A stretch of DNA of 64,000 nucleotides from contig OY762913.1 in NCBI GenBank assembly GCA_963666535.1, forward strand, positions 1,550,001 through 1,614,000. The letters run 5' to 3'. Below are positions 48,465-56,962 of the stretch, piece by piece. The stretch's first letter is position 1. Each line of letters starts with the position of its first letter. The notes under the pieces are model-generated. The model saw only the letters and a list, made by a program, of their open reading frames with translations, made no database searches and had not been told where the DNA came from. The stretch is from G963666535 sp963666535. GTDB lineage: Bacteria > Bacillota > Clostridia > Oscillospirales > Oscillospiraceae. The position numbers were made by a program, and so were the translations under genes.

Positions 48465-49019
48465 TTATGCGGTCAGGTCTATCGCCCCTTGCGCAGTGTT
48501 CTTAGGCCACACAGCTGTCTTAACAAAAATATTGCTTTTGCAAAGCATGAAAAGAATGGATGTTTCTAAAAAAGCGATGGCCAGATACAAAGGGATTCGA
48601 ACCGTCAAAAGAACGGAAATAGGCGTTCCGTACAGCGTATAGAGACAAAAGGTGCTCCAACCCATTGCGGCAATGATATCCGCGGGAAGCACAACGCAGG
48701 CCATGCGTACCCACGAGAGCTTACGGACCACGAGCATATGCAGCAAACCGGGGATGACCCCCATTAAGATGGGGGATATCGTGATGGGCGGATACCAGCC
48801 AAGACCTGAAAGAAAGGCGGCACCCAGAATGTCGCTGGCCGCACCGACCAGACCGCCCGCCAATGGCCCAAACAAGATCCCAGCCAAAATAATGGGGATG
48901 TTGCCGAAGCTGATGCGAATGCTGTTGGTGATCCAGATGACGCAGAAGCGCGATAGAATAATGCTGATCGCAGACAGCATGGCAAGGGCCACGATGGTTT
49001 TTATCGAAAGTTTTTTCAT
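48465..49019 (-). CDS. folT: Folate ECF transporter S component FolT
   Basis: The 184-residue protein has about six membrane helices and the S-component pattern (ALAMLSAISIILSRF, IRISFGNIPIILAGILFGPLAGGLVGAASDILG). FolT binds folate and pairs with the shared ECF ATPase/T module encoded elsewhere. A GAAGGAG site precedes the ATG. It stands ahead of folC, so salvage and polyglutamylation are made together. Confidence 0.9.
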   Translation of the reverse strand: MKKLSIKTIVALAMLSAISIILSRFCVIWITNSIRISFGNIPIILAGILFGPLAGGLVGAASDILGAAFLSGLGWYPPITISPILMGVIPGLLHMLVVRKLSWVRMACVVLPADIIAAMGWSTFCLYTLYGTPISVLLTVRIPLYLAIAFLETSILFMLCKSNIFVKTAVWPKNTAQGAIDLTA

Positions 49020-49126
49020 GGGCTTCTCCTTCGATTTTGAGAGGGCGTGTGCTGCGTTACACCGATGAAAAGTGATTTGCGGATAACACAGAAGGCACCT
49101 TAATTTTAGCGTTTTCAGACTATCTT

Positions 49127-49154
49127 ATTATAAGTCAATTTGTCCGAGATACAA
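49127..49154 (-). promoter_or_regulatory. Promoter for folT-folC
   Basis: On the minus strand TTGTAT (49154-49149), 16 bases, TATAAT (49132-49127), about 108 bases ahead of the folT start. The long leader showed no match to the known tetrahydrofolate riboswitch. Confidence 0.6.
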
Positions 49155-49364
49155 GACTTTTTTTAAAGGCTGTGGGTGTGTGGAATCCTACTGAGTTGGC
49201 GTACGCAATTGCGGCGGACCTTTCTCGTTTCTATCTGTGGATTTAGCTGGTTAAGATTGGCGTATTCGGGAAATGATAAAACGAATGCATTTGATATGCA
49301 AAAATCCCGGTATTGTTACTGGCATTGGCTAAGCGGCATATCGGAAAGAGAAAAGGCGTTTAAA

Positions 49365-50279
49365 ATGACAATTGGCTTACCAAAAGCACTTTTGTACTAC
49401 CGGTATCAATATTTATGGAGCACTTTTTTTTCCGAGCTTGGCTGTAAGGTGGTCACAAGTCCGGACACCTGCCAGACAATGCTGACAGAGGGAATCGCGC
49501 AGTCTGTCAGTGAAAGCTGTTTACCCGTAAAACTGTTTATGGGTCACGTCGCCAGTCTGCGCGGGCGCTGTGACCGCATACTCGTTCCACGGTTTGAAAC
49601 GCTGGAGAAAAATGAAGAATTCTGTGTGCGGTTTCGAGGGTTGCCGGACATTGTACGCAACAGCTTTCCCGATGTGTCACTAATTGGATATAACCTGCAA
49701 GGGCATAAACGCGACAGTCAGCGGAACGGGTTTCTTCAAATGGGAAAGTCTTTGGGGAAATCCACGGCGCAGACGCTGCGGGCATACCACTGCGCCGTGC
49801 AGGAACAACAGCGGCAGGATCATTTGTCGATGGAAAAACAGCGGCAGCTTTTTTCTGCCTGTGCCCCCAAAATTTTGCTGGTGTCACAGCCTTACATGAT
49901 ACACGACGCCTACGTCGGCGAGCCTCTTTTGCGAATTCTGCGGGAGCAGGGCGGGATTCCTATTTTTGCCGACCGCTGCGATCGCCAGGCGTGCTGCGCC
50001 CGTTCAAAATCGGTTTCCGCCGATCTTTACTGGACCATGAACAAAGAGATCGTGGGGGCGATTCCGCTAATAAAACATGACGTGGACGGCGTGCTGCTGG
50101 TCACCGCATTCCCATGCGGTACCGATTCGCTGGTCAATGAGCTGGTTCTTCGCAGGCAGCGGGATTTGCCCATTGCACAGATCGTGCTGGATGAACAGCA
50201 GGGGGAAGCTGGTTTGCAAACAAGAATGGAGTGCTTTATGGATATTCTTTGCGAAAGGAAGCGTGCCCGTGTGCAGTAA
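49365..50279 (+). CDS. 2-hydroxyacyl-CoA dehydratase activase-related protein (DUF2229 type), part 1
   Basis: The 304-residue protein reads as the N-terminal part of DUF2229 activase-related proteins: IGLPKALLYYRYQYLWSTFFSELG, SESCLPVKLFMGH and ILVPRFETLEKNE. DUF2229 is usually inside a chain of over 1,000 residues with two BcrA-type ATPase domains; here it is separate. Cys residues (CQTM, ESCLPVK, CVRFRG) may hold an iron-sulfur cluster. AAAAGG precedes the ATG at 49365; the 63 codons upstream are not convincing. It overlaps the next gene. Confidence 0.78.
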   Translation: MTIGLPKALLYYRYQYLWSTFFSELGCKVVTSPDTCQTMLTEGIAQSVSESCLPVKLFMGHVASLRGRCDRILVPRFETLEKNEEFCVRFRGLPDIVRNSFPDVSLIGYNLQGHKRDSQRNGFLQMGKSLGKSTAQTLRAYHCAVQEQQRQDHLSMEKQRQLFSACAPKILLVSQPYMIHDAYVGEPLLRILREQGGIPIFADRCDRQACCARSKSVSADLYWTMNKEIVGAIPLIKHDVDGVLLVTAFPCGTDSLVNELVLRRQRDLPIAQIVLDEQQGEAGLQTRMECFMDILCERKRARVQ

Positions 50280-51408
50280 GTTTATCGTCAGCTTTCCCCA
50301 GATGGGGGACTACGGCGTGGTGTTCGCACAAGTCATTCGGCATTTGCTCCCCGATGCACAGGTGCTTCCCCCACCACCGACGACGCAGCATACGCTGGAT
50401 TTGGGCAGTCGCCACAGCCCGGATTTTGTCTGCTCGCCGTTTAAATACAATCTGGGCAACTACATGGAAGCGCTGGAAGCGGGCGCGAATGTTCTGTTTC
50501 AGACCGGTACGGGCTGCCGCTACGGCTATTATGGCGAGTTACAGGAGCAAATTCTACGGGATTTGGGGTATCATTTCCGGTTTGTATGTTTATCACGGGA
50601 GCGTGCCAATCTCACGACAGCCTGCAACAGTATGCGTGAACTGGGCTGTACACTTTCGGCACCCAATATGATTCACGCGCTTCTGCTGGCGTGTCAAAGC
50701 ATATGGACCATGGATCGGTATGACTATTTTATGCGGGAAAATGTGGGGTTTGAGACCCTTCCCGGCTCTTTTGAGGCGGTAAGGCAGCAGCTGCTGCGGC
50801 AGATTGCAAGCGCCGATTCCCTGCACGACGTGCGGGCAGCACAGGCAGACTGCAAACGGGCGGCGGGCCGCTTAAAAACCGATAAACCGGAACATCCCCC
50901 CCGCGTTGGAATTGTGGGAGAGCTGTACACGCTGATGGAGCCGTTCAGTAATTTCTATGTGGAGAAACAGCTGGCGAAAGACGGTATTTCAGTCAGCCGA
51001 ATGATGAGCGTGTGGTTTTTGCTGTTTGGTCAAAACCATACCCGCACACGGGAAAACACCGGCGGCTATCTGCAGCATACCGTGGGAGCTAATGGCGTTG
51101 ACAGCGTGTCCCAAAGCCTTTCCTATGCCAAAAAAGGGTACGACGGCATCATCCATATGAAATCCTTTGGCTGTATTCCGGAGCTGAATGCCACGCCTGC
51201 CCTCCTAAATCTTTCCCGGGACTGGAATATCCCTATCTTGGATCTTAGTTTTGATTCCCATACCAGTGAAACCGGCGTGCAAACCCGGTTGGAAGCGTTT
51301 TCAGACATGATCCGTATGAAAAAGGAGAAAGAAAATGCTGCAAACAGCCAGTTTGGGCGTGGACATCGGTTCGGTGTCTACCAAGGGCGTCGTATTAGAT
51401 GGCAATAA
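50269..51408 (+). CDS. 2-hydroxyacyl-CoA dehydratase activase-related protein, part 2
   Basis: A 379-residue protein with the second half of the DUF2229/HgdB-like pattern: VSFPQMGDYGVVFAQVIRHL, SPDFVCSPFKYNLGNYMEALEAGA, QTGTGCRYGYYGELQEQIL, and late IIHMKSFGCIPELNATPAL...DLSFDSHTSETG. Cys residues in VCSPFKY, GTGCRYG and FGCIPE would bind an Fe-S cluster. The start is a GTG at 50269 (GAAAGGAAG upstream), overlapping the previous gene. The 3' end overlaps the ATPase gene by 74 bases. Confidence 0.78.
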   Translation: MCSKFIVSFPQMGDYGVVFAQVIRHLLPDAQVLPPPPTTQHTLDLGSRHSPDFVCSPFKYNLGNYMEALEAGANVLFQTGTGCRYGYYGELQEQILRDLGYHFRFVCLSRERANLTTACNSMRELGCTLSAPNMIHALLLACQSIWTMDRYDYFMRENVGFETLPGSFEAVRQQLLRQIASADSLHDVRAAQADCKRAAGRLKTDKPEHPPRVGIVGELYTLMEPFSNFYVEKQLAKDGISVSRMMSVWFLLFGQNHTRTRENTGGYLQHTVGANGVDSVSQSLSYAKKGYDGIIHMKSFGCIPELNATPALLNLSRDWNIPILDLSFDSHTSETGVQTRLEAFSDMIRMKKEKENAANSQFGRGHRFGVYQGRRIRWQ

Positions 51409-52303
51409 CCAGATCATCGCCTCGGAATATCTTTGGACAGAGGGTGATCCGGTTGCCGCCACCAAGAAAGTAGTCTTATCCCTGAAAAAGCAGCTTCCAC
51501 CCTTTGTAAGCATCCAGACGGTGGGTACCACCGGTTCTGCCCGCAGACTGATTGGCGCCATGCTGGAAGCCGACGTTTCGAAAAATGAAATTACAGCCCA
51601 TGCCAGAGGGACGCTTTCGCGTCATCCGGATGTGCGTACCATCATCGATATTGGTGGGCAGGACTCCAAAATGATTCTCATACACGGCGGCGTTGTGACC
51701 GATTATGCCATGAATATGCTTTGCGCCGCTGGGACAGGAGCCTTTCTCTCCGCCCAGGCAAAACGGCTGGGCATTCCGGTGGATGAGCTTGGTGATGTGG
51801 CGCTGCAATCAAAACACCCGACTAAAATTGCGGCTCGCTGTGCGGTGTTCGCGGAATCGGATATGGTGCACAAGGCGCAGGTTGGGCACGCAAAAGAGGA
51901 TTTGGTGGCCGGTCTTTGTAATGCGGTGGTATCCAATTATCTCAACAACGTGGGCAAGGGGAAACACATAGAAGGACCCATTGTATTTCAAGGCGGCGTT
52001 AGCAAAAACAAGGGCGTTGTGCAGGCGTTTCAGACAGAGCTTGCCAGCGAAATACAGGTGGATGCCGATTCGCATTTGATGGGTGCGGTTGGGGCGGCGC
52101 TGCTTTCCTTGGGAGCAGAACGCATAAAAGCATTTGACTGTGAGATCGCCAGCCTTGATTTTCAGACTAGGGCCCATACATGTCCGGGGTGTGCCAACCA
52201 CTGTGAGATCGTTTCTTTTTTTCGTGACGGCTGCCTGCTGGACTGCTGGGGCAACCGCTGCGAAAAAGGACAAATCAAAAATGGCGGGCAAAATGCGTGC
52301 TGA
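51335..52303 (+). CDS. 2-hydroxyacyl-CoA dehydratase activase ATPase (HgdC/BcrA type)
   Basis: The 322-residue protein is a BadF/BadG/BcrA/BcrD ATPase: LGVDIGSVSTKGVVLDG (phosphate 1), TVGTTGSARRLIG, IIDIGGQDSKMI, MLCAAGTGAFLSAQAKRL, and AARCAVFAESDMVHKAQVGH (Cys ligand of the bridging 4Fe-4S cluster). Such activases pump one electron to a dehydratase by ATP hydrolysis. A C-terminal CPGCANHC and further Cys follow. AGGAGAAAGAAA precedes the ATG. No dehydratase HgdAB pair is next to it. Confidence 0.9.
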   Translation: MLQTASLGVDIGSVSTKGVVLDGNNQIIASEYLWTEGDPVAATKKVVLSLKKQLPPFVSIQTVGTTGSARRLIGAMLEADVSKNEITAHARGTLSRHPDVRTIIDIGGQDSKMILIHGGVVTDYAMNMLCAAGTGAFLSAQAKRLGIPVDELGDVALQSKHPTKIAARCAVFAESDMVHKAQVGHAKEDLVAGLCNAVVSNYLNNVGKGKHIEGPIVFQGGVSKNKGVVQAFQTELASEIQVDADSHLMGAVGAALLSLGAERIKAFDCEIASLDFQTRAHTCPGCANHCEIVSFFRDGCLLDCWGNRCEKGQIKNGGQNAC

Positions 52304-52397
52304 CTGTTTCCCCCTTTTTTGACGAGCAGCTGCCGCCGTTCAATGGAACATCCGTGAACTTTGTGATAAGAGGAACCGGTAGAAAAGAGGTGGTGTT

Positions 52398-53024
52398 TTG
52401 CAAGCACAAGAAGCGTTTTGCAGGATCGAAAACTGCATCATGTCCGACGAGACTCCGTCGAAAAAGCTCAGTGTTGTTGCAGGGGAGCCGTGGTTCGCTT
52501 TGTTTCCGTTTTCTATGCTGCTGGAGCAGCGGAAAACCCAGCAATCTCCCATTCACCATCCAGAGGGAAATGTATGGAAGCATACCTTGATGGTTGTGGA
52601 CGAGGCCGCGAAACGCAGGCAATACAGCACCGATCCAAAAGTCTTTATGTGGGCGGCACTGCTTCATGATATCGGAAAACCAGCCACCACCAAAATACGG
52701 AAAGGAAAAATCACAGCCTATGACCACGACCGCCACGGCGCCAAGTTGGCAGGCCAGTTTCTTTCCGCACTGACCGACGAATCAGAGTTTACAAAAAGCG
52801 TGATGTGGCTTGTGCGATATCACATGCAGATTTTGTATGTGAATAAATCGCTGCCCTTTCAGGATATAGCCGGGATGCAGGAGCATACAAGGATTGGGGA
52901 CGTAGCGCTTCTTAGCTATTGCGACCGGTTGGGAAGAGGAGGAGCAGACCCTGATGTGGAACGAGAAAACGTATTGAGGTTCTTGAAAAAGTGTCATGAG
53001 AGTATCGATGTTCCCTGGCTTTAA
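52398..53024 (+). CDS. HD-domain phosphohydrolase
   Basis: The 208-residue protein has the HD metal site: GNVWKHTLMVVDEA (first His), LLHDIGKPATT (His-Asp), YDHDRHGAKLAGQFL and LVRYHMQILY. It resembles multifunctional tRNA/2',3'-cyclic or nucleotide HD hydrolases. A TTG start at 52398 follows GAGGTGGTG; an ATG 14 codons later is the alternative. It is close behind the activase genes and ends before a weak hairpin. Confidence 0.8.
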   Translation: MQAQEAFCRIENCIMSDETPSKKLSVVAGEPWFALFPFSMLLEQRKTQQSPIHHPEGNVWKHTLMVVDEAAKRRQYSTDPKVFMWAALLHDIGKPATTKIRKGKITAYDHDRHGAKLAGQFLSALTDESEFTKSVMWLVRYHMQILYVNKSLPFQDIAGMQEHTRIGDVALLSYCDRLGRGGADPDVERENVLRFLKKCHESIDVPWL

Positions 53025-53054
53025 TCTTGGCGTGGTGAAAGGGAGAACGCATTT

Positions 53055-53078
53055 AAGACACCTGTGCGGCAGTGTCTT
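53055..53078 (+). terminator. Weak hairpin terminator after HD gene
   Basis: AAGACAC (53055-53061) pairs with GTGTCTT (53072-53078), followed by TGTTGGTTT. It separates the HD gene from the promoter at 53140. Confidence 0.45.
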
Positions 53079-53139
53079 TGTTGGTTTGGCAGCCATGGTG
53101 CAGCGCAGATTGACCGCTCATTTGTGAAAAAAAGAACAG

Positions 53140-53168
53140 TTGACATTGTGCCGCAGGGTAAATATAAT
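53140..53168 (+). promoter_or_regulatory. Consensus promoter of the ABC/HydE-like operon
   Basis: TTGACA (53140-53145), 17 bases, TATAAT (53163-53168): both boxes are perfect consensus. It implies a strong start that needs control further on. Confidence 0.9.
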
Positions 53169-53280
53169 CAGGTTAAGTTCATATGGTTGATCCTGACGCA
53201 TTTGGGTACGTCCCGGATGGAAAGGTGACGGATAAACGGGTCGTACTGTTTGTTTCCGCGCCTTTTGGCGCGGTTTTTTT
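53169..53280 (+). promoter_or_regulatory. Structured leader RNA ending in an intrinsic terminator (candidate riboswitch)
   Basis: The leader has a stem GTACG-T-CCCG (53206-53215) / CGGG-T-CGTAC (53237-53246) closing a 21-base loop with ATGGA and ACGGA. It ends in CCGCGCC-TTTT-GGCGCGG-TTTTTTT (53256-53280), an intrinsic terminator 20 bases before the first gene start. A strong promoter followed by a folded leader and a terminator is the layout of a metabolite- or protein-controlled attenuator. I could not match it to a known riboswitch class by eye. Confidence 0.6.
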
Positions 53281-53300
53281 ATGGAAAGGAGCTGAGAATC

Positions 53301-53552
53301 ATGGAAAGTAGGATCTCTGTCATCAGCATTATTGTTGAGGATACCAGTGTGTCTGCCGAGGTGAATGAACTGCTGCATGTTTTTGGAGAATACATGGTAG
53401 GCAGAATGGGAATTCCGTATAAAGACCGGGGCGTTTCGATTATCTGTGTGGTGTTGGACGCGCCGGGCGACGTGACAAGCGCCCTTTCGGGCAAACTTGG
53501 GATGATCAAAGGCGTAAGCACAAAAACAGTGGTTGCAAAGCAGCAAAAATAA
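53301..53552 (+). CDS. TM1266-type iron-only hydrogenase system regulator
   Basis: The 83-residue protein matches the TM1266 family: SRISVISIIVEDTSVSAEVNELLHVFGEYMVGRMGIP, then GVSIICVVLDAP and a C-terminal KGVSTKTVV. These ACT-like proteins are found near [FeFe]-hydrogenase maturation genes. The ATG at 53301 has AAAGGAGCTG upstream. It is the first gene of the operon that also holds the ABC transporter and HydE-like protein, right after the terminator. Confidence 0.88.
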   Translation: MESRISVISIIVEDTSVSAEVNELLHVFGEYMVGRMGIPYKDRGVSIICVVLDAPGDVTSALSGKLGMIKGVSTKTVVAKQQK

Positions 53553-53564
53553 GAAAGAGGGATC

Positions 53565-54599
53565 ATGATGAAAAAATTTCTATCTGGATTACTGATCACG
53601 GCCATCTTCACGCTGATGCTGGCCGGATGCCAAACAGCCTCAAACACGCCCGCAGAAACGGCGGACGAGACCCCCGCTGTGACGGAAAGTGAAACAGCTA
53701 CATTTGAACCAGCCAATATCCGCATCGGCGGACTGAAGGGCCCGACCTCTATGGGGATGGTTCAGCTGATGGAATCAGCCGAAGCCGGTACGGCGGCAAA
53801 CAACTATACCTTTTCGATCGCCGGCTCTGCAGACGAATTGACTCCAAAGCTGATCCAAGGCGAGCTTGATATCGCGGCGGTCCCCGCAAACTTGGCATCG
53901 GTGCTTTACAACAATACCGACAAGGCGGTGCAGTTGCTTGCGGTAAACACATTAGGCGTGATCTATATTGTGGAAAAGGGAAGTGCAATCAATTCCCTTG
54001 CCGATCTGAAGGGGAAAACCATCTATGCCACCGGCAAGGGATCCACGCCTGAATATGCGCTGAGATACCTGCTTTCCGAAAACGGAATTGACCCCGATAC
54101 CGATGTGACCATCGAATGGAAGAGCGAGCCGACCGAAGTGGTTGCCCTGCTTGCGCAGAATGAAGGCGGCATTGCCATGCTGCCCCAGCCCTATGTGACC
54201 GTGGCTCAGACACAGGTTGAGGGACTGCGCATCGCCGTGGACCTGACCCAGGCGTGGGACGAGCTTCAAAACGGAAGCACACTGATTACCGGCGTTCTTG
54301 TGGTGAGAAATGAATTTGCCGAGGAATATCCGGATCAGGTTGCGGCCTTTTTGGATGAATACAAGCTGTCCACAGAATATGTAAACGCAAATGTGACCGA
54401 AGCCGCACAGCTGGTGGAAAAATTCGATATTGTTAAGGCGGCGATTGCCGAAAAGGCAATCCCGTACTGCAATATTACCTATCTTGAGGGTGCGGACATG
54501 AAAACAGCAATGGAAGGCTATCTGTCTGTCCTGTTTGAACAAAATCCCGCAGCGGTAGGCGGAACGCTTCCTTCGGACGATTTCTACTATGCCAGATAG
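53565..54599 (+). CDS. ABC transporter substrate-binding lipoprotein (NMT1/SsuA-like)
   Basis: A 344-residue lipoprotein with signal and lipobox LAGC, then an NMT1/SsuA-type fold (IRIGGLKGPTSMGM, GELDIAAVPANLASVLY, LAVNTLGVIYIVEKG, SLADLKGKTIYATGKGSTPEYALRYLL). It binds a small ligand outside and delivers it to the permease at 54589. The NMT1 class handles thiamine precursors, sulfonates and other compounds, so the ligand is open. Two ATG codons in a row form the start. Confidence 0.88.
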   Translation: MMKKFLSGLLITAIFTLMLAGCQTASNTPAETADETPAVTESETATFEPANIRIGGLKGPTSMGMVQLMESAEAGTAANNYTFSIAGSADELTPKLIQGELDIAAVPANLASVLYNNTDKAVQLLAVNTLGVIYIVEKGSAINSLADLKGKTIYATGKGSTPEYALRYLLSENGIDPDTDVTIEWKSEPTEVVALLAQNEGGIAMLPQPYVTVAQTQVEGLRIAVDLTQAWDELQNGSTLITGVLVVRNEFAEEYPDQVAAFLDEYKLSTEYVNANVTEAAQLVEKFDIVKAAIAEKAIPYCNITYLEGADMKTAMEGYLSVLFEQNPAAVGGTLPSDDFYYAR

Positions 54600-55341
54600 A
54601 CGCCGGATTGAAAAGGCGGTGTCGGTTGTCTTTGCGTTGGGCGTTTGGCAGATCGGCGCCATGCTGCTGGACAACGAATTGTTTCTTGTCACCCCGGTGG
54701 TTGTAGTACAAAGGTTTTTCAGCCTTTGTACCGAGACTGCATTTTGGGGCGCAATCGGGTTTTCTTTTCTGCGGATTGTGCTTGGGTATTTCTTGGCGCT
54801 GATAGTAGGAAGTATTCTGGCGGGCATAGCCGGAAGATTCCATATTACAGAGATCATGTTTTGGCCGTTTGTGCAGGTGATCAAATCAGTTCCGGTGGCA
54901 TCCTTTATCATCCTGTGTCTGATCTGGCTCAGTTCCAAAAACCTTTCCGCGTTTATCGCGTTTCTGATGGTGCTTCCCATCGTCTATACCAACATGCTGC
55001 AGGGCATTAAAAGCACGGACAAAAAACTGCTTGAGATGGCTGGGCTTTTCCGGGTGGGCTGGGTGAAAAAGCTAAAATTTATTTACCTGCCTCAGCTAAA
55101 ACCATATTTGATTTCAGCCTGCAGCGTTTCCATCGGACTGTCATGGAAAGCGGGAATTGCAGCTGAGGTAATCGGCATCCCGGATGGGTCTATCGGTGAA
55201 AGGCTTTATGAGGCAAAGGTTTATCTTAACTCAGGCGATCTGTTCGCCTGGACGGCGGTGATCGTTGCGATCAGCATGGTGTTTGAAAAGCTCTTCTTGC
55301 ACGGGCTAAAGCTGATGTTTGCAAGACTGGAGAGATCGTAA
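54589..55341 (+). CDS. ABC transporter permease
   Basis: A 250-residue membrane protein with about six helices and the BPD permease loop EMAGLFRVGWVKKLKFIYLPQL (EAA motif) near residue 145, plus SIGLSWKAGIAAEVIG. It pairs with the ATPase at 55342. Its start overlaps the binding-protein gene by 11 bases, and its stop touches the ATPase start, so the three are coupled. Confidence 0.9.
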   Translation: MPDRRRIEKAVSVVFALGVWQIGAMLLDNELFLVTPVVVVQRFFSLCTETAFWGAIGFSFLRIVLGYFLALIVGSILAGIAGRFHITEIMFWPFVQVIKSVPVASFIILCLIWLSSKNLSAFIAFLMVLPIVYTNMLQGIKSTDKKLLEMAGLFRVGWVKKLKFIYLPQLKPYLISACSVSIGLSWKAGIAAEVIGIPDGSIGERLYEAKVYLNSGDLFAWTAVIVAISMVFEKLFLHGLKLMFARLERS

Positions 55342-55938
55342 ATGGATATTGTGATTTCAAATCTTACAAAGCGGTTTGGCGAAAATACGGTGCTGGATCG
55401 GTTTTGCGCGACCTTTCGGGCGCATGAGCTGACCTGTATTATGGGGCCGTCCGGTGGGGGGAAAACCACACTTTTGAATATTCTGATGGGACTGATGCCC
55501 CCTGACAGCGGTGCGGTACAGGGTGTGCCGCGGCTGAAGAGTGCCGTTTTTCAGGAGGACCGACTGTGCGAGGGATTCCATGCCGTGTCGAACGTACGCC
55601 TTGTATGCGACAAAATGATGGGAAATGATCTGATTATCTCACATCTTGAGCGTATTGGCTTAAAGGATAACCTGACAAAGCCGGTGAGCGAGTTTAGCGG
55701 CGGAATGAAGCGCAGGGTAGCCATTGTACGGGCCATGCTCGCCCCGAGCGATATTCTCTTTCTTGATGAGCCGTTCAAGGGACTTGATGACCGGACGAAA
55801 CGGGAGACCATGGAGTATGTAAGAAACAATACAAACGGGCGGACGGTTGTTTTGGTCACGCACAACATGGAAGAGGTAAAGGTATTTGGCGGACAGCTGG
55901 TTTCACTGGGGAGAGGGGAAGACGCTTATGAAAATTGA
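55342..55938 (+). CDS. ABC transporter ATP-binding protein (short)
   Basis: The 198-residue ATPase has Walker A GPSGGGKTT (35-43), a Q-loop (VFQEDRL), signature FSGGM, Walker B DILFLDEP and the H-loop LVTHNMEE. It is shorter than the usual ~240-250 residues, lacking a C-terminal extension. It powers the transporter at 53565-55341. It overlaps the radical SAM gene by 11 bases. Confidence 0.9.
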   Translation: MDIVISNLTKRFGENTVLDRFCATFRAHELTCIMGPSGGGKTTLLNILMGLMPPDSGAVQGVPRLKSAVFQEDRLCEGFHAVSNVRLVCDKMMGNDLIISHLERIGLKDNLTKPVSEFSGGMKRRVAIVRAMLAPSDILFLDEPFKGLDDRTKRETMEYVRNNTNGRTVVLVTHNMEEVKVFGGQLVSLGRGEDAYEN

Positions 55939-56905
55939 GACAATGGCGGATATCCTCGAAGTTCTTCGAATGCCGTATGACCGTTATGTTGATACGGTTG
56001 CGCCATATGCCAAGCAGCTTCATGTTGAACACAATCAGAACGCGCTGACGGCGACAGCGATGCTGGGTTTTGACAACATCTGCAGGAATCAATGCCTGTA
56101 CTGCGGGATGCGTGCCGGCAATACCGCGCTGGAGCGCTACCGCATGGACCGGGACGACGTTCTTTCCGCTGCTGCAGAAGCGGCGGGAGTCGGCTTTCAG
56201 CGTATCTTTCTCATCTCGGGCGAAGACCCGAAATATGGGTTTAACAATCTTATCTATGTTGTGGAAAACCTGAAAAAAATGGGGTTTTTCATCAGTCTTG
56301 CCTGCGGCGAGCTTTCGAAAGAGCAGTATCATGCACTTTCCTCCGCCGGAGGGGATGAATACGTTTTAAAATTTGAAATGGCGCAGGAGCAGGTGTTTCA
56401 CCGCATGAAGCCATCCACAAATTTGAAAAAGCGGATACAGGGCATGGAGTGGGTCAAGAAAAGCGGGATGCGCCTTGCCTCCGGGAATATTGTTGATTAT
56501 CCGGGACAGACCGATGAGCAACGAGCAGAGGATATCCTTCTGATGAAACGGCTGGAAATTAGCTGGGCGCCGGTCATCCCTTATCTCCCGGTTAAAGGTA
56601 CGCCGCTGGCCAAAGAGGGTGGGCGCGGCAGTTTGGAAAAGAATCTGAAAGAAATTTCCATTCTGCGAATTATGATGCCTGACCTTCATATTACGGCCCA
56701 GCAGCCGGGAGAGAATTTGGCGAACGGTCTTGCCGATCCCGCTGGCAACCTAAATGCCCTCAACGCAGGGGCAGACATGCTGTTTGCGGATATCCTGCCC
56801 ACAGCATTGGTGAAAAATTTCAGCGTGATTGACAACCGCATTACCCTTGGCTTGGCGCACATAAAAGACATGGCCGAACGAGCTGGAATGATCCTGACAT
56901 TTTAA
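55928..56905 (+). CDS. HydE-like radical SAM protein
   Basis: The 325-residue protein has the radical SAM cluster motif CRNQCLYC (CX3CX2C), then MRAGNTALERYRM, LISGEDPKYGF, a GNIVDYPGQTDEQRAEDI element and a C-terminal AGADMLFADILPT region. This is the HydE/BioB-like branch; HydE makes part of the [FeFe]-hydrogenase cofactor, but the family also has unassigned members such as PylB relatives. No hydF, hydG or hydrogenase gene is next to it. ATG at 55928; TTG 14 codons earlier is rejected. Confidence 0.85.
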   Translation: MKIETMADILEVLRMPYDRYVDTVAPYAKQLHVEHNQNALTATAMLGFDNICRNQCLYCGMRAGNTALERYRMDRDDVLSAAAEAAGVGFQRIFLISGEDPKYGFNNLIYVVENLKKMGFFISLACGELSKEQYHALSSAGGDEYVLKFEMAQEQVFHRMKPSTNLKKRIQGMEWVKKSGMRLASGNIVDYPGQTDEQRAEDILLMKRLEISWAPVIPYLPVKGTPLAKEGGRGSLEKNLKEISILRIMMPDLHITAQQPGENLANGLADPAGNLNALNAGADMLFADILPTALVKNFSVIDNRITLGLAHIKDMAERAGMILTF

Positions 56906-56962
56906 TATGTTACTGAATCGCGCCAAAGGATGGCGCCAGTGCTGCCACCACCAACTCTGCCA

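Noticed and set aside
49020..49126. Tetrahydrofolate riboswitch ahead of folT
   Set aside because: The conserved GGAGAG...CGCGTTAA and CCGCTCC parts are absent from the leader.
53169..53255. TPP riboswitch in the leader of the NMT1-like operon
   Set aside because: No CTGAGA or ACCTGAT boxes were found, although the binding protein is of the thiamine-precursor class.
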